From assembly GCA_029891385.1 (NCBI GenBank), contig CM057235.1:9233001-9297000 (forward strand): 64,000 bases of DNA. Reading direction: 5' to 3'. The notes beneath the pieces were generated by a model. The model saw only the letters and a list, made by a program, of their open reading frames with translations. It did no database searches and was not told the origin of the DNA. Position numbers and translations under genes: made by a program. This stretch comes from Erythroxylum novogranatense. Lineage: Eukaryota; Streptophyta; Magnoliopsida; Malpighiales; Erythroxylaceae. Position 1 is the first letter of the stretch; each line of letters starts with the position of its first letter. Positions 1 through 10,597 of the stretch are shown here, in pieces.

Positions 1-58
1 TGGACTCGCTTATGGTATTAGATACTAAGGCGATTGACTTTAGGTCAAGTGGGAGATT
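1..58 (+). mobile_element. 3' internal end and polypurine tract of copia element A
   Basis: The window opens inside a Ty1/copia element. These bases match the end of copia element B (about 29320-29380) closely, including the purine-rich AAGTGGGAGAT that precedes the 3' LTR. The rest of the element lies to the left of the window. The purine tract is the expected plus-strand primer site. Here about 106 bp of palindromic repeat separates it from the part of the LTR that aligns with the other copies, which is unusual. Confidence 0.75.
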
Positions 59-164
59 TGTAAGTGATAAGTCGACTTGTACCATGTGTAAGTCGACTTA
101 CACATGTTCGGTACCGATAAGTCGACTTGTTCATTGGATAAGTCGACTTGTTCAAGGTTGGTAC
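59..164. repeat. AAGTCGACTT palindrome array (4 copies)
   Basis: Four exact copies of the self-complementary 10-mer AAGTCGACTT start at 69, 90, 119 and 140 (spacings 21, 29, 21). The second sits at the centre of a perfect 24-bp palindrome, 83-106. The array lies between the polypurine tract and the alignable LTR start. The same motif forms a larger array at 24476-24686 in the leader of copia element B. Confidence 0.85.
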
Positions 165-1371
165 TGTTTATTTGTGCCCTAAAGGCAATCCCCTTTAGCG
201 CGTTTTATTCAAAGTCGTGTGCAGACTTTATGAATAAATAAAGAAAAGGCATTATTCATTAATTTGATATTCATAAACATTGTTTATGAATTGATTGAAT
301 CTTTAATCAATTAATGAAGTCCATGATATATGACATAGCATGAAGGAAATTATGATGTGATCATACTACTTGAGGTTCCTATCATGTGCAATTATGTCGA
401 TGTCGAAATTCTCCTAGTCATAGGATTAATGAGATTGGACATCATTAATCGGATAGACTAGCACATGTCATATTCCTTGATTGGATCAGCGGTGGATCTC
501 GAAGCTGTAAATATGAGATATTTAGAATTGACATGTGGATGCTTACTAGCCGTAGTAAGTTCATTGGATGACTGCCATGAGATCATCACATGGATATCTT
601 ATCTAAGTGTCGGTGATAATCTCATCATAGCAATGGTGCAAGTATCCTTAGACTTGAGGTACTCGAGGATATCTTGAATCTTGATCACATGCTTTGACTC
701 CATTCCTTGTTGCCTTCAGAGGTAACTCATAGGGTGGTGCTTGGAGTGCGACTTGAGGTATTGAAGATAATTGAGTAGCCATAAAGGATTCACCACTTCG
801 GATTAGCAAAAGAGATACCATGGCCTCTTGTCGGGATCATTACTAAAATTGGCGGCATGTATGTCATGAAGAGTGTCTTCATTGACATATAAAGTAATGA
901 GTCCCGGGACAAGAACGATATCACTGGGCTAGACTCGGTCTAGTGAGAGTTGACACTTTGACCATACTCATAACCAAGTGGGGTATAGGATGGTGAAAGG
1001 ACGAATTGCACGGTAATTATCTATGGAAGGGTTAGTGATGCGGTTCGTGATGAATACATCAAACCGATTACTTTCCGGTCAATTAGGGGTCATGATGTGT
1101 TGCTAGATACACTCATGACTTGCTCGATTAATTGTTAATCTAAGTGGCCAACATAACAAGGAGCCTAAAGGGTCACACGCATAAGAGTGTTTGAGCGTAA
1201 AATAGTATTGGACGAGTTCGATTATGGAGAGCATTAGGATTAAATGGATCCCATGGGATTGGGATATGTCCCGATGAGATCGCGACATCAATATTGCTAA
1301 GAAAGGTTTAGGTCGTTTTGACACACGGGCCCTAAGAGGCAGGGACCAGGCCCAGTTGGATGGACCTTAGC

Positions 1372-1428
1372 AATTATTAATTAATTAATTAATTAACTAA
1401 TTAATTAATTAATTAATTAATAAATTTA
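1372..1428. repeat. (TTAA)n microsatellite in LTR
   Basis: Simple TTAA/ATTA repeat at the place where the LTRs of copia element B carry (TA)n tracts. Length differs in each copy, as expected for slippage. Confidence 0.85.
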
Positions 1429-2049
1429 TATACATGTGCGTTGGAGTGTGGGAGAAGTGAATGGAAAGATAAGCTTTGACTTTTCAAAGCTTTATTAGTT
1501 TATTCATTAAAGAAATGAGTGGCTATTAAGCTTACACTTGGCCATCTCTTATGTAACTCTTTTAAGAGTTAAAAGAGACACATATGAAGGCCAAGAGGTG
1601 GTGGTCGACGGTTGCACATGGAGAAGGAAGAAATGGAAGCTTAAGAGTTAAGTTTTCTTTCAGAAAAATGGTTTTTCATGTTTTTCTCCTAAAGCATCAT
1701 CGATTTCTCTTCTTCTTCCAAGCAAGATTCCAACGTTTCCTTGACTCTCCAGACGGAGGTAGGGTCTAGCAGCCTTTAATGCATTCTAGCTATTCCCGGG
1801 TCAAAGGGTTTGACTCGGTTAGATTTTCGATCTCTGCGTGGATCACCTTTAGAGATAGTCTCTTTTGGCTATTTAGGTTGATGTCTTCATACGGATACCA
1901 AGATCACAGGTTTCGGAAAGTCCAGGAACAAAAATTTTTGTTTTCATTGCGGTACATGTGATGTACCTCCCGGGATTTTCCTACAAAAGGTACCCACAGG
2001 TTGCGTACAAAAATAGTAATAAACAAAGATTAACTAAAATAAAACTTAT

Positions 2050-2343
2050 CTACTGGTAGAATGCCTTCAAGTTTCGAGAATTCCAGGGCCTCGGTAGAAT
2101 CTTTCCGTTCGCGTCACGTAGGATGTAAGAGCCATGCCCGGCCTGTTTGACCATTTGATAGGGTTCTTCCCACATCTTTCGGAGCTTTCCAGGATGTTTC
2201 CCAGCCCCCTCGGCCTTTCGCAGGACGTATCCACCGACCTTTGCGTCGCTCGGCTTTACCCTTATGTTGTAGAATTTTGTCGCTTTTTGCCTGATGACTT
2301 CTGAACGGGCGGCTGCCCTATCCCTGTCTTCACTGAGAAGCAC
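2050..2343 (-). pseudogene. Gypsy integrase C-terminal domain (fragment)
   Basis: An open stretch of 97 codons covers the last part of the integrase. It includes the GAGKHPGKLRKMWEEPYQMV region and the GSYILRDANGK strand typical of the C-terminal beta-barrel of plant gypsy integrases, which binds DNA without sequence specificity. It ends in AFYQ followed by a stop, the usual end of Tat/Athila-type pol. It is separated from the core domain by a stop and frame change near 2344-2373, so it could not be made as one protein. Confidence 0.75.
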
Positions 2344-2373
2344 AAGGTCTGCTCGGCGGGCTTCATTATTCCA

Positions 2374-3006
2374 CTATTCTTCATAGCTCGACACCCTTTG
2401 GTTATGCAACGCCACTTCTACTGGAACTAGGGCTTCTGCCCCAAAAGTCATCCTGAACGGTGTTTCCCCTGTGGCTTCATTTGGTGTGGTTCTGTACGCC
2501 CACAACACTTCGTCCAGCTCTTCCACCCAAGTCTTTTGTCCATCTAGGCGCTTCTTGAGAGCACTCATTATCTTTTTGTTTGTGTTCTTCACGAGACCAT
2601 TGCTTTGTGGGTGAGCCACTGAGGTCAACTGTAGCCTTATCTTTAGTCGGTTGCAGAAATCTCTGAACTTATCATTATCGAACTGCCAACCGTTGTCTGT
2701 AACCAGCACCATAGGTATCTCGAAGCGACTTAGTATATTTTTCCTTATGAAATTCTCCACCTTCTGCTCGGTAATTGTAGCGACCGCTTCCGCTTCTACC
2801 CATTTGGTGAAGTATTCCATTACCACTACCAGAAACTTCTTCTGTCTGGGACCGAGAGGGAAAGGCCCCAGTATATCCATTCCCCATTGAGCAAAAGGGA
2901 TATGATGACTCACTATTTTCATCCTCTCGGTCGGCTGATGAGACAGGCTACTGTTTTTCTGGCAAGCCTCACATCGGTCGACTTTATCCTGACAGTCTTT
3001 CCTCAT
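2374..3006 (-). pseudogene. Gypsy integrase core (catalytic Glu lost)
   Basis: 211 codons covering the second half of the zinc-binding HHCC domain (CEACQ) and the DDE core. The core would insert the cDNA into the chromosome. The first Asp (WGMDILGPFP) and second Asp (VTDNGWQF) are present. At the third position, where gypsy integrases carry Glu after HPQSNG-x-V, the codon is AAG (Lys) at 2587-2589. A single G-to-A change from GAG explains it, which fits deamination of methylated cytosine on the other strand. The conserved WAYRTTP motif follows. The start of this open frame is not a natural start: the frame continues upstream through a stop. Confidence 0.85.
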
Positions 3007-3462
3007 TGTCGGCCAGTAATACCCCTATCTAATCAGCCTATGAGCCAACATTCTGCCTCCTACGTGGTTTCCACACATTCCCTCGTGGACTTCGGGCATT
3101 GCTCATTCTGCCTTTTCTTCGCTCAAGCATCGCAGCGGTGGCCAATCATAAGATCGCTTGTATAGGGTGTCGTTTACGATCGCATATTCAGCCGCCTTTA
3201 TTCTCAGTCTCTTGACCTCCAACGTTTCTTCCAGTTGTGTTCCCTCTAGGAGGTACCGTCTGATTGGTTCCATCTAACTCAATCGACCGGTATTTACGTC
3301 GAGAACTTCCTTGGCTTTCTGAATGCTAGGCCGGTCTAGTCGTTCTACCAGAACGTTATTTCTGGCATCTTGATCGGAAGCCATCTTGGAAACCACGTCT
3401 GCCTTAACATTTTGAGCTCGTTCTATCCTACTAATCGAGTATTGCTCGAAGTTGCTTAACTC
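3007..3462 (-). pseudogene. Gypsy RNase H C-terminus and integrase zinc domain (broken)
   Basis: Between the RNase H and integrase frames the minus strand still encodes recognisable pieces broken by stops. First come the end of the second RNase H (FEQYSISRIERAQNVKADVV), a linker with RRYLLEG, and YKRSYDWPPLRCLSEEKAE. Then comes the HxxxH half of the integrase zinc domain (EVHEGMCGNHVGGRMLAHR) and a GYYWPTM strand. In-frame stops are seen near 3460, 3275, 3105 and 3030. It marks the junction as continuous, not deleted. Confidence 0.65.
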
Positions 3463-4365
3463 CTATTTTACCAGCTCCAGGTACCTGATCATGCTGCTCC
3501 CTTTGGCTTCATACTGTCCAGTAACTTGACCGACCACTACTTGGCTATCGTTGTATACCTTCAGATGTTTTACTTCCATTTCCTTGGCTAATTGTAGGCC
3601 AGCTATCAAAGCCTCGTATTCTGCTTCGTTATTGGAGGCCTTGAATTCTAGCCGAAGAGTATACTCCACCTTTTCTTTGTTGTGCGGGCTGATCAATACT
3701 ACTCCCGCTTCGCATCCCTCAGCGTTGGATGACCCGTCAACGAATAAGCTCCAGGCAGGGCATTGCTCACCCTGCGAGTTAGGTTGACTCATTTCTGCAA
3801 TGAAGTCCGCCAACACCTGTGCCTTAATCATTGTCCGAGGCTTATATTGTATATCGAACTCTCCCAGCTCTACCGCCCATTTTATTAGTCGACCCGAGGC
3901 TTCGGGCTTTTGAAGGCACTGCCTGAGGGGTTGGTCGGTCCATATCTCGACGGTATGACTCTGGAAGTAAGGCCTTAGCTTCCGTGTCGCCGTTATTAAG
4001 GAGAGGGTCAGTTTTTCTATAGGCGCATATCGCGTTTCTGGTCCAGTCAACACCTTGCTGACGTAGTAGATCGGGCGTTGCTCATTTCCCTCTGATCGAA
4101 CAAGGACTGCGCTGATTGACCCTTCTGTAATTGCTAAGTATAGAATCAGATTCTCCCCCTCAACTGGGCTTTGCAGGATGGGTGGGCTAGACAAATATTG
4201 CTTCAAGTGTTGAAATGCTTTCTCGCATTCATCCGGCCACTGAAACTGGGTTACATCCGCTTTCCTTAAATTTTTGAAAAATGGGAGGCACTTGTCCCCT
4301 AATCTGGAAACGAATCTGCTCAGTAGACTATCCGACTGGTTAATATCTGTACTTCTTTCAAGCAT
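3463..4365 (-). pseudogene. Gypsy dual RNase H region
   Basis: 300 codons. The first half has the RT-linked RNase H (LYLAITEGSISAVLVR, then YYVSKVLTGPETRYAPIEKL and YFQSHTVEIWTDQPL). The second half is an additional RNase H with the acidic residues in FVDGSSNAEG, NNEAEYEAL and YNDSQVV. RNase H removes the RNA strand during reverse transcription. The second copy is the diagnostic feature of Tat-lineage gypsy elements. The frame overlaps the RT frame by 46 bp and differs in phase, showing a frameshift near 4320-4365. Confidence 0.8.
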
Positions 4366-5405
4366 CGCGATGAAGGCATTTGGATGATGGCTTCGATCTT
4401 CTCTGGATTAGCTTCAATCCCCCGTTGAGTAATCATGAACCCCAGGAATTTTTCGGATGCCACACCAAAGACGCATTTTTCTGGGTTCAACTTCATCTGA
4501 AATTTGTTAAGGGTCAGGAAGACTTCTTTGAGATCTCTGACGTGCTCAGCGGGCGTCTTACTCTTGACCACCATATCGTCCACATAGACCTCAACAGATC
4601 GACCGATCTGTTTCTTAAAAACCTCCATGACGAGCCGCTGATAAGTACCCCCCGCATTCTTCAAGTCGAACGGCATTACTTGATAGCAATATGTGCCCTG
4701 GTCAGTTATAAAGGCAGTCTTTTCTTCGTCTTCGAGACTCATTTGAATTTGATGGTAGCCCGAGAAAGCATCCAAGAAGCTGAGAAGTTCATGTCCAGAG
4801 GTGGAATCTACTAACTGGTCGATCTTAGGCAAGGGGAAACTATCCTTTGGACATGCTTTGTTCAGGTCGGTGAAATCGACGCACATTCTCCACTTTCCGT
4901 TCTTCTTCTTCACCAACACCACATTGGCGAGCCATTCGGGGTACTTGACTTCTCGGATGAACATGTCTTCGAGTAGTTTCTCTATTTCTTTCTCGATCAC
5001 CTCCTGTCGCTCCTTGCTATGCCATCGCTTCTTTTGTCTAACCGACTTATAGTCTTGTCGAATACCAAGGGAGTGCGATGCGACCGATCGAGAAATTCCA
5101 GGCATGTCGCTCGGTACCCAAGCGAAAATCGATCTGTTTTCTATCAAGCAGTTCGTGATCTTTTTAACTAGGTCCTTCTGAAGCTCAGAACCTAGATTAA
5201 GTGAATTTAAATGATCGGCTTCATCGATATGACCGTTCGTCTCTTCCACTAGGTTCATTCTCTCCGTCTCCTCATCAGCTCTTACGTCCAGAGAGTTCGT
5301 CAGGACTACCGACCCGTCTAATGTTTTTATTTCTGCTAAGTAACACTCCCTAGCGATTCTTTGCTGACCCGACAATCTGGATTCCACAGGCGTTGGAAAT
5401 TTCAT
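4320..5405 (-). pseudogene. Gypsy reverse transcriptase
   Basis: 361 codons. Upstream linker, then the RT fingers (LANVVLVKKKNGKWRMCVDF, DLNKACPKDSFPLPKID), palm (LLSFLDAFSGYHQIQM), and the catalytic YVDDMVVKS box, which is intact. FLGFMITQRGIEANPEKI follows. RT copies element RNA to cDNA. It shares a frame break with the protease (overlap 5350-5405) and with the RNase H region. The RT palm is the best preserved part of this element, whereas its protease and integrase are catalytically broken. Confidence 0.85.
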
Positions 5406-5982
5406 CGCTTGGTAGTAGGTGGAGCAGCGACCCTAAGGCGTTTTGAGTGGCTCGTCCAATTATCGCATTGTACGCCCTTTGAAACTTCACAACTAAGGAC
5501 TCCACGTCCCTCTCTATTTGACGCGGCTTTTGCCCGAATTTCACTTTCAGGTAGACGCGGGCAAATGGGTAGGCTGATGCTCCAGTTACCCCTTTTATAG
5601 GTCCTTCTATAGGCAGTAGTCGGTCCTCTGGTATCTCCATCTGCTTGAAGGCATCATAATACAACAGGTCTACCGAGCTTCGCGTATCAATCATTACGCG
5701 CTTCACCTCGTTGCCATCCATATTCAAGTTTACAACGAGCGCGTCGTCGTGAGGACAACTTACACCGTCAAGGTCAGACTCGTCGAACGATATCATCCCA
5801 TCGTTCTGGCTCTTTCTTTTGGTTGACAAGTCTTCGCCGACCTGCCTGGCATATCTCTTTCTTCCTTTAGCAGTGGATCCCCCTGCTGCATTTCCACCAA
5901 ACATCATGTTAATGACCCTCACCGGTCGGTCATCTTGTTGCCTAGTGTTCCTGTCGCCTCTTGCCCTTGATCGTCCTCTCAC
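5350..5982 (-). pseudogene. Gypsy gag C-terminal linker and aspartic protease (DTG changed to DTR)
   Basis: 210 codons. A basic linker is followed by a retropepsin-like protease region (VNMMFGG-like INMMFGG, then VKRVMIDTRSSVDLLYYDAF). Family members carry D-T-G-S-S at the active site; here Gly is Arg (CGA), which should abolish activity. Conserved downstream blocks (GPIKGVTG, YNAIIGRATQNAL) agree with plant gypsy proteases. The protease would cut the polyprotein. The frame ends at a stop overlapping the start of the RT frame. Confidence 0.8.
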
Positions 5983-6640
5983 TTCGCGTCGATTGTCTGT
6001 ATTCGCATTCTGCCTCCCTCCATCATTTCTATCGTTCCGCCTTCAATACTGTCGTCTGTTGTCGGGCCGACCGGTCTTATGCTCGTTATGTCGATCGACA
6101 TTTTGCTCGTGCTTCACATATCGGCCCAACCTTCCCCTTTGGATGAGGAATTCGATTTCTCTTTTCAATTGCCAGCAATCTTCCGTGTCATGACCGATGT
6201 CTTTGTAGAAACGACAATATAAATCGGGGTCCCTATCCTTGGAGGGAGTCTTCATCTTATTGGGTTCTCGGATAGGTTCCCCATCCGCTCTCATGGCCGC
6301 TAGTACTTTTGCATATAAATGCATTGGCGGGGTGAATTCAATCGATATCCTGTCGATCGGTTGGTTTCTCGATTCGGTAGCCTTTACATCGTTTGTGCGA
6401 ACCACTCGCTCTGTCATTTGGCGAGCGATCATCTGTCCTACGCTTTTTATTTTTCAGCACTTCTTCGAGCTGAATGTACTTATCCGCCCTGTTTCTTATT
6501 TCCTGAATAGATCGGGGCTAATCAAGGGCTAATGACTTTTTGAACTCCTCATCCCTCGTGTTGTTCATAAGCGCTGCCAACATAGATGAGCAAGTGAGGT
6601 CGGGGACCTCGACCGCTTCATTATTAAACCGAGTGATGAT
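5983..6640 (-). pseudogene. Gypsy gag (C-terminal part, broken)
   Basis: Minus-strand translation shows the end of the capsid region (TRFNNEAVEVPDL, an in-frame TAG, then RNRADKYIQLEEVLK). It continues in the open frame 6432-6043 with PPMHLYAKVLAAM and a nucleocapsid-like segment (LYCRFYKDIGHDTEDCWQLK, the C-x-x-[FY]...HDTEDC type of plant gypsy gag). Gag forms the virus-like particle. The N-terminal half is missing: homology ends near 6640 beside the MITE. Confidence 0.7.
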
Positions 6641-6643
6641 TTA

Positions 6644-7049
6644 AGTTATATTTGATTGAATGTAAAGTTTTTAATAAAATGGAATGTAATATAAAGTAAT
6701 GAAATAATTTATAATAGAATGGAACATAGATGGATGTAATATTAGAAAATTATTGTTTGGGAAGGATGAAAGGGTTCATAATGTAATATAGTGAAATGTT
6801 GTTTACTTGAAGAGTTTATAATATAATATAGTGTAAAGTTATTTATCATTTTACATTTCATCCTAAACTTCTCAAATCGAAAGTTTTTTTTTTACCGTTT
6901 AGAATGGAACGAGATGTAATATTAAACCATCATTTTCCATTACCTTCTATTCCATTCTATTTTAAACCCTCATCTCAAACGATAAAATAGTATTACATTT
7001 TATTCCATTACATTCGATTCCATTAATAAACTTTTAACCAAACATACTC
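6644..7049. mobile_element. Tourist-like MITE
   Basis: About 406 bp, AT-rich, without coding capacity. The ends are imperfect terminal inverted repeats: AGTTATATTTGATTGAATGT at the left, and the complement of the right end reads GAGTATGTTTGGTTAAAAGT. Sub-terminal blocks (AATGGAATGTAAT) are also inverted. TTA at 6641-6643 and TTA at 7050-7052 fit the 3-bp duplication of PIF/Harbinger elements. It sits at or next to the broken edge of the gypsy gag. Confidence 0.6.
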
Positions 7050-7065
7050 TTAGGGTTAGAATTTA

Positions 7066-7624
7066 TATCCATTGTCAACATATTTAGGAACTTAATAGGC
7101 CATATACAAAAAAGAGTTGAAAAGAGAAAAGGAATTTTAAAAAGATAGACTTGATTGTAAAATATGATAAACTTTATGTTTAAATATAAGATATGTAATA
7201 AATAAGAATCAATATGAGATATTGAATCTTATTTAGGTCCACTAGGTATTTAATTATAATTAATTTTCATTTTCATTAAAGATTCATTAAAAATAAATTT
7301 TTATTTCAATTAAATTACTAAAAATCTAAGTCTTATTATAAATAGATTTAGGCTTTAAAGGTGTTAACACTTCTCACCTAATCCTCTCTACAACAATTAT
7401 AGAGTTACCATTTGATGTCTAATGCGTATACAACTGTGGTAATTCAGATAAGTCGATTTTTGATACGTTTCAAGGGAAATAATAAGAAAATAATCAAGCT
7501 TCACTATAAGGTACGAATTATGGTTTATACTTTATTATATTTTACATGCTATTCATATCATAGAAAGTTTGTATTTATTCCATTGCATATAAGATCATAT
7601 TCTGCTTCGATTTTCCAATAAACA
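7066..7624 (+). mobile_element. Old copia LTR fragment (element C family)
   Basis: Diverged match to the second half of the element C LTRs (about 56090-56664 and 62750-63360). Shared blocks include AAATATAAGATATGTAATAAATAA, TATTGAATCTTATTT, GTATTTAATTA, a TATAAATAG box and AAGGTACGAATTA. The left part of the LTR is absent. A weak PBS-like remnant (TGATATCAATTGCAAT) follows the end near 7626-7641, suggesting this was once a 5' LTR. An open frame at 7412-7621 in this piece is not a gene. Confidence 0.65.
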
Positions 7625-8321
7625 TGATATCAATTGCAATATGTTTTTACAGTATAATATACTAATAATACTCCATCTGAGTCTTATGTCAATTAACTCT
7701 TTTACAAATTACCTAAAGCTCAATATTGAAAATATTGATTAGGTTTATGGAACTTAGAACTTAATATGAAATTATCTATTAATGGAAATCAAATTGTCAA
7801 TGCCTGTTTCTAGGTATTTCTAAACTTATCAGTAAAAAAAATTAAAATTAGCCACATATGTTTTCAAGAGATAGTCGAATAGATCAATTTGTCCTTTAAT
7901 TCTTTTTTAAGCAATTCTCAGTGTCTCCTCCTAGGATTGACTATAGTTAAGATTCTAGTTATACTAGTTAAGACATAAGCCCTTTTTCTCTTCAAGGGCT
8001 TCAACTCTCAAGGTTTGCCTCTTAGGACTGTAAACTGACCAATCTTGTCCTGAATAATTTCGACCTTAAACAGGATCTACAATCTAAGACTTTCTCATAC
8101 ACAGGATCCTCGAAAAAAAGAAAATGTAGAGTATACCTGTCTTTCTGTATGACTAGATCTACATTATTCATGAATTAAGCTTTTAGGAGAGAGACAACTT
8201 AGAAGAAAGAAATAAAATAGAAAATACACTTCATATTATTGATGGCACAAATAAGGTGTGATTATAAAGGAAAAGAAACTTTGCTTTTATAGGCCAGGTA
8301 AGGAAGAACAAAATAAATAAC
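7625..8321 (-). promoter_or_regulatory. Possible pararetrovirus promoter and leader
   Basis: On the minus strand this follows directly on from the pararetrovirus C-terminal remnant once the gypsy insertion 8322-13966 is removed. A TATA-like CTATAAAAGC lies at 8283-8292, followed by a pyrimidine-rich stretch and a non-coding leader with a short inverted repeat (AAGCCC/GGGCTT near 7976-8010). Position and TATA box fit the intergenic promoter of a caulimovirid. No primer-binding site was found and there is no sequence match to prove it. The left part could instead be interior of the neighbouring copia LTR fragment. Confidence 0.3.
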
Positions 8322-9737
8322 TGACAGCGCGTGTCGAGTGCACTGCAAAATTTACCTGACTCTGCACACTAAAATTTGTATTTATGGTAAGTCGGGATTG
8401 AATCCACAGGGAATGTTCGGTTAATTTTCATACTGACAATAATTGATGCAAGAAAAGTATATGGGGGGTTTTTGGTTTTTGAACAATTTAGAAAATTAAA
8501 GTAAAATTAAACTATCGAAAACAAATTAAAACGAACAATAAAAAATGATAAAAGTGTCGAGTATAGGTAAGGGCCGGTTCTAGGATCAATCTCGGCCTAA
8601 GCACAGTCAAGCATATTTCTTCATTCTAAAGCCTTTACAATTCTTTTCGGACTATTGATCTGAGACTAATAGAATACTCTACCAATCTCGGTTTTCCCTT
8701 AAATTGAATTTAATCAAGATACGATCATTAATTAAACCTAACCACCGAACAGTCTAGGATATGATCTCTAGATTCAATTTGGCTGTCGCATTACGAATTG
8801 GAAAACGATCAATATAGGCAGTAACCTCACAAGCTCGGGTTATCTAACCTAAGTCATGTTGTTCTTAACGATTAACGATCGTTAGATGCTACTCACAAAT
8901 ATTAAAAGTAACGATTACGTATTACAATTAATATTTTAGCAATAGGTTCGAAATAAAACGATCAAAATATGATATTAAGATCATTAATTTAAAAACCATC
9001 CAAATAAACACCTACAACACAACAATCCGAAAATAAATCACAACTTTAAAATGACAAAAATAGCTTAACCGTGACTTGGCGTCAATATCCCCTTTGAACC
9101 GGTGTCGAAAACTAGCCTTTCATTTTCATTTTTATGCTCCAGAAATGAGTCATGTTACTGTCCACGATGAGACAAAAAATGTAAGAGAAGTCTAGTTTTG
9201 GTGGTTAGCTGTCCAACTTTTCTTGCGCCGACACTGTCCTCTCCTATTTTTCTCACTGTAACTGTTCGCCTCCTTAATCTGCGTCAAGTTGCTTCTCTCC
9301 ACGCTTCGTTCCTGTAGCTGTTTACAAGACAAATAATAACTCTTCATTTTTGTTTTCTGCGCCACACTATTCTCTCCACTCTTCGTTCTTGTAGCTGACA
9401 AGACAAATAAAAATGATAGTTCTTAAAACCCTTCCATTCTCCTCTTTTTGTCTGCATGTATGCGTTTTACTTTAAAACGCATACACGCAGCGTTGCGCAG
9501 CGTTGCACGCAACATGTGTAGCGCTAATCATTTTCTTTTTTTTTTCAATTAACTTGGTAAACCATTATACTTCAATTTTGTTTTAAAAATTTTTGCCTTT
9601 TTGATCTCCAAAATATATCAACAAATCTAACCTAGTAGTCAACATAAATTGAACACAAATTGAGCATTTAATCATAAAAATAGGATTGAAATCACATGTA
9701 AATGCATAAGAAAATATAAGATACTCTAATCCTATCA
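8322..9737 (-). repeat. 3' LTR of non-autonomous gypsy element 1
   Basis: 1416 bp, nearly identical to 12521-13966. It starts with TGACAGCGCG and ends with CCTATCA on the plus strand. The minus-strand polypurine tract (complement of ACCCCCACACTTGG, 9741-9754) lies just outside the LTR. A CG-rich block at 9451-9530 differs in length and content from the 5' LTR. Confidence 0.9.
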
Positions 9738-10449
9738 AATACCCCCACACTTGGTCTTTGACCGTCCTCGGGCAAACCGTCAAAATCAAAATCACAAATC
9801 AAAGATTTAACTCATTCTCCACATTTCTTAAGAATAGATAGTCATAAGTAAAGGTAATGACTTTCATACCCTAAGGAAAACTCAACATTCAAAGCTTTTA
9901 CTCATGATTTATTAACATTCAATATCTTCAAAAATTGAGCAACCTAATGGTAGACTCGGAAAATGTATTTAACTAAAATATGTCCATGGGTACACTCAAT
10001 ACCATTTATGATCATGATAATCTACAACTTTGCATATCATTTCATTTCTCCACCACTAATGTTCACATGCAAAATCATGAATCAAATGACTTTTCAAGGT
10101 TGTAATGTAGGCAAGGGTAAGGTGAGATATATTTGGGTCAAGTAGCATGAAAGTCATCAAAGCTAGTGAAACAAAGTAACACTCAATCAACAACTGGGTA
10201 CCGTCAGTTATGACGAATGCAAAAATTACATCTCACGACCTCATTCAGCTCTCTCACACAAACCACATGAAGCATATATCAATCTAAAGGAATCACTCTT
10301 AAAATTTATCTCAATGAAATCAGAAAAGTGACCCTTTTAAGCAAATCTCTACCTCATCTTCAACATTCTCAAATAACTCAACCATTACAACACTTGGAAG
10401 ATGCATGAATCATAAACAACTTTTAAACACAAATGCAATTCTTCCTTGA

Positions 10450-10570
10450 TAAATTTATTTTAAACAATTTTTTTTCATTTTTTTTTCAATTTCTCTTCTT
10501 TCTTTTTTTCTTTCCTTTTCAATTTCTTTTTTCTTTTTCTTTTTTCTCTCTTTTTTTTCATTTTTTTTTG
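10450..10570. repeat. T-rich low-complexity tract
   Basis: Almost pure T/C on the plus strand, made of TTTTTTC and TTTCTTTT units. A shorter equivalent is at 48714-48760 in element 2. It lies on the LTR side of the antisense open frames. Confidence 0.8.
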
Positions 10571-10597
10571 TAAAAATTAAAAATAAACTACATCAAC

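Larger units (their letters stand above)
59..1985 (+). mobile_element. 3' LTR of copia element A
   Basis: This LTR begins TG right after the polypurine tract and ends in CCTACA. From about 165 onward it aligns with the two LTRs of copia element B: AAGGCAATC near the start, the GGTCATGATGTGTTGCTAGATAC block, a TA/TTAA microsatellite, CTAGCTATTCCCGGGTCAAAG, and the GGGATTTTCCTACA end. It is clearly older than, or from a different subfamily to, element B. The predicted right target-site duplicate is 1986-1990 (AAAGG). Bases 59-164 are a palindrome array absent from the LTRs of element B, so the true LTR start could be 59 or 165. Confidence 0.75.
1986..6643 (-). mobile_element. Decayed gypsy retrotransposon, Tat-type, truncated
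   Basis: Minus-strand Ty3/gypsy element with the order gag, protease, RT, RNase H, second RNase H, integrase, reading from 6640 down to 2050. Two RNase H domains (the one after RT, then a second with an FVDGSS start) are characteristic of the Tat lineage. No LTR of this element is in the window. Its 3' end is cut by copia LTR A at 1985, so the missing 3' LTR should lie left of element A. The gag end stops near 6640, next to a MITE. Protease and integrase have lost catalytic residues and there are several stops and frameshifts, so it is inactive. Confidence 0.85.

Noticed and set aside
465..677. 70-codon frame in copia LTR A, also seen in part at 29780-29962
   Set aside because: Located in the LTR U3 region; frame not kept among the LTR copies.
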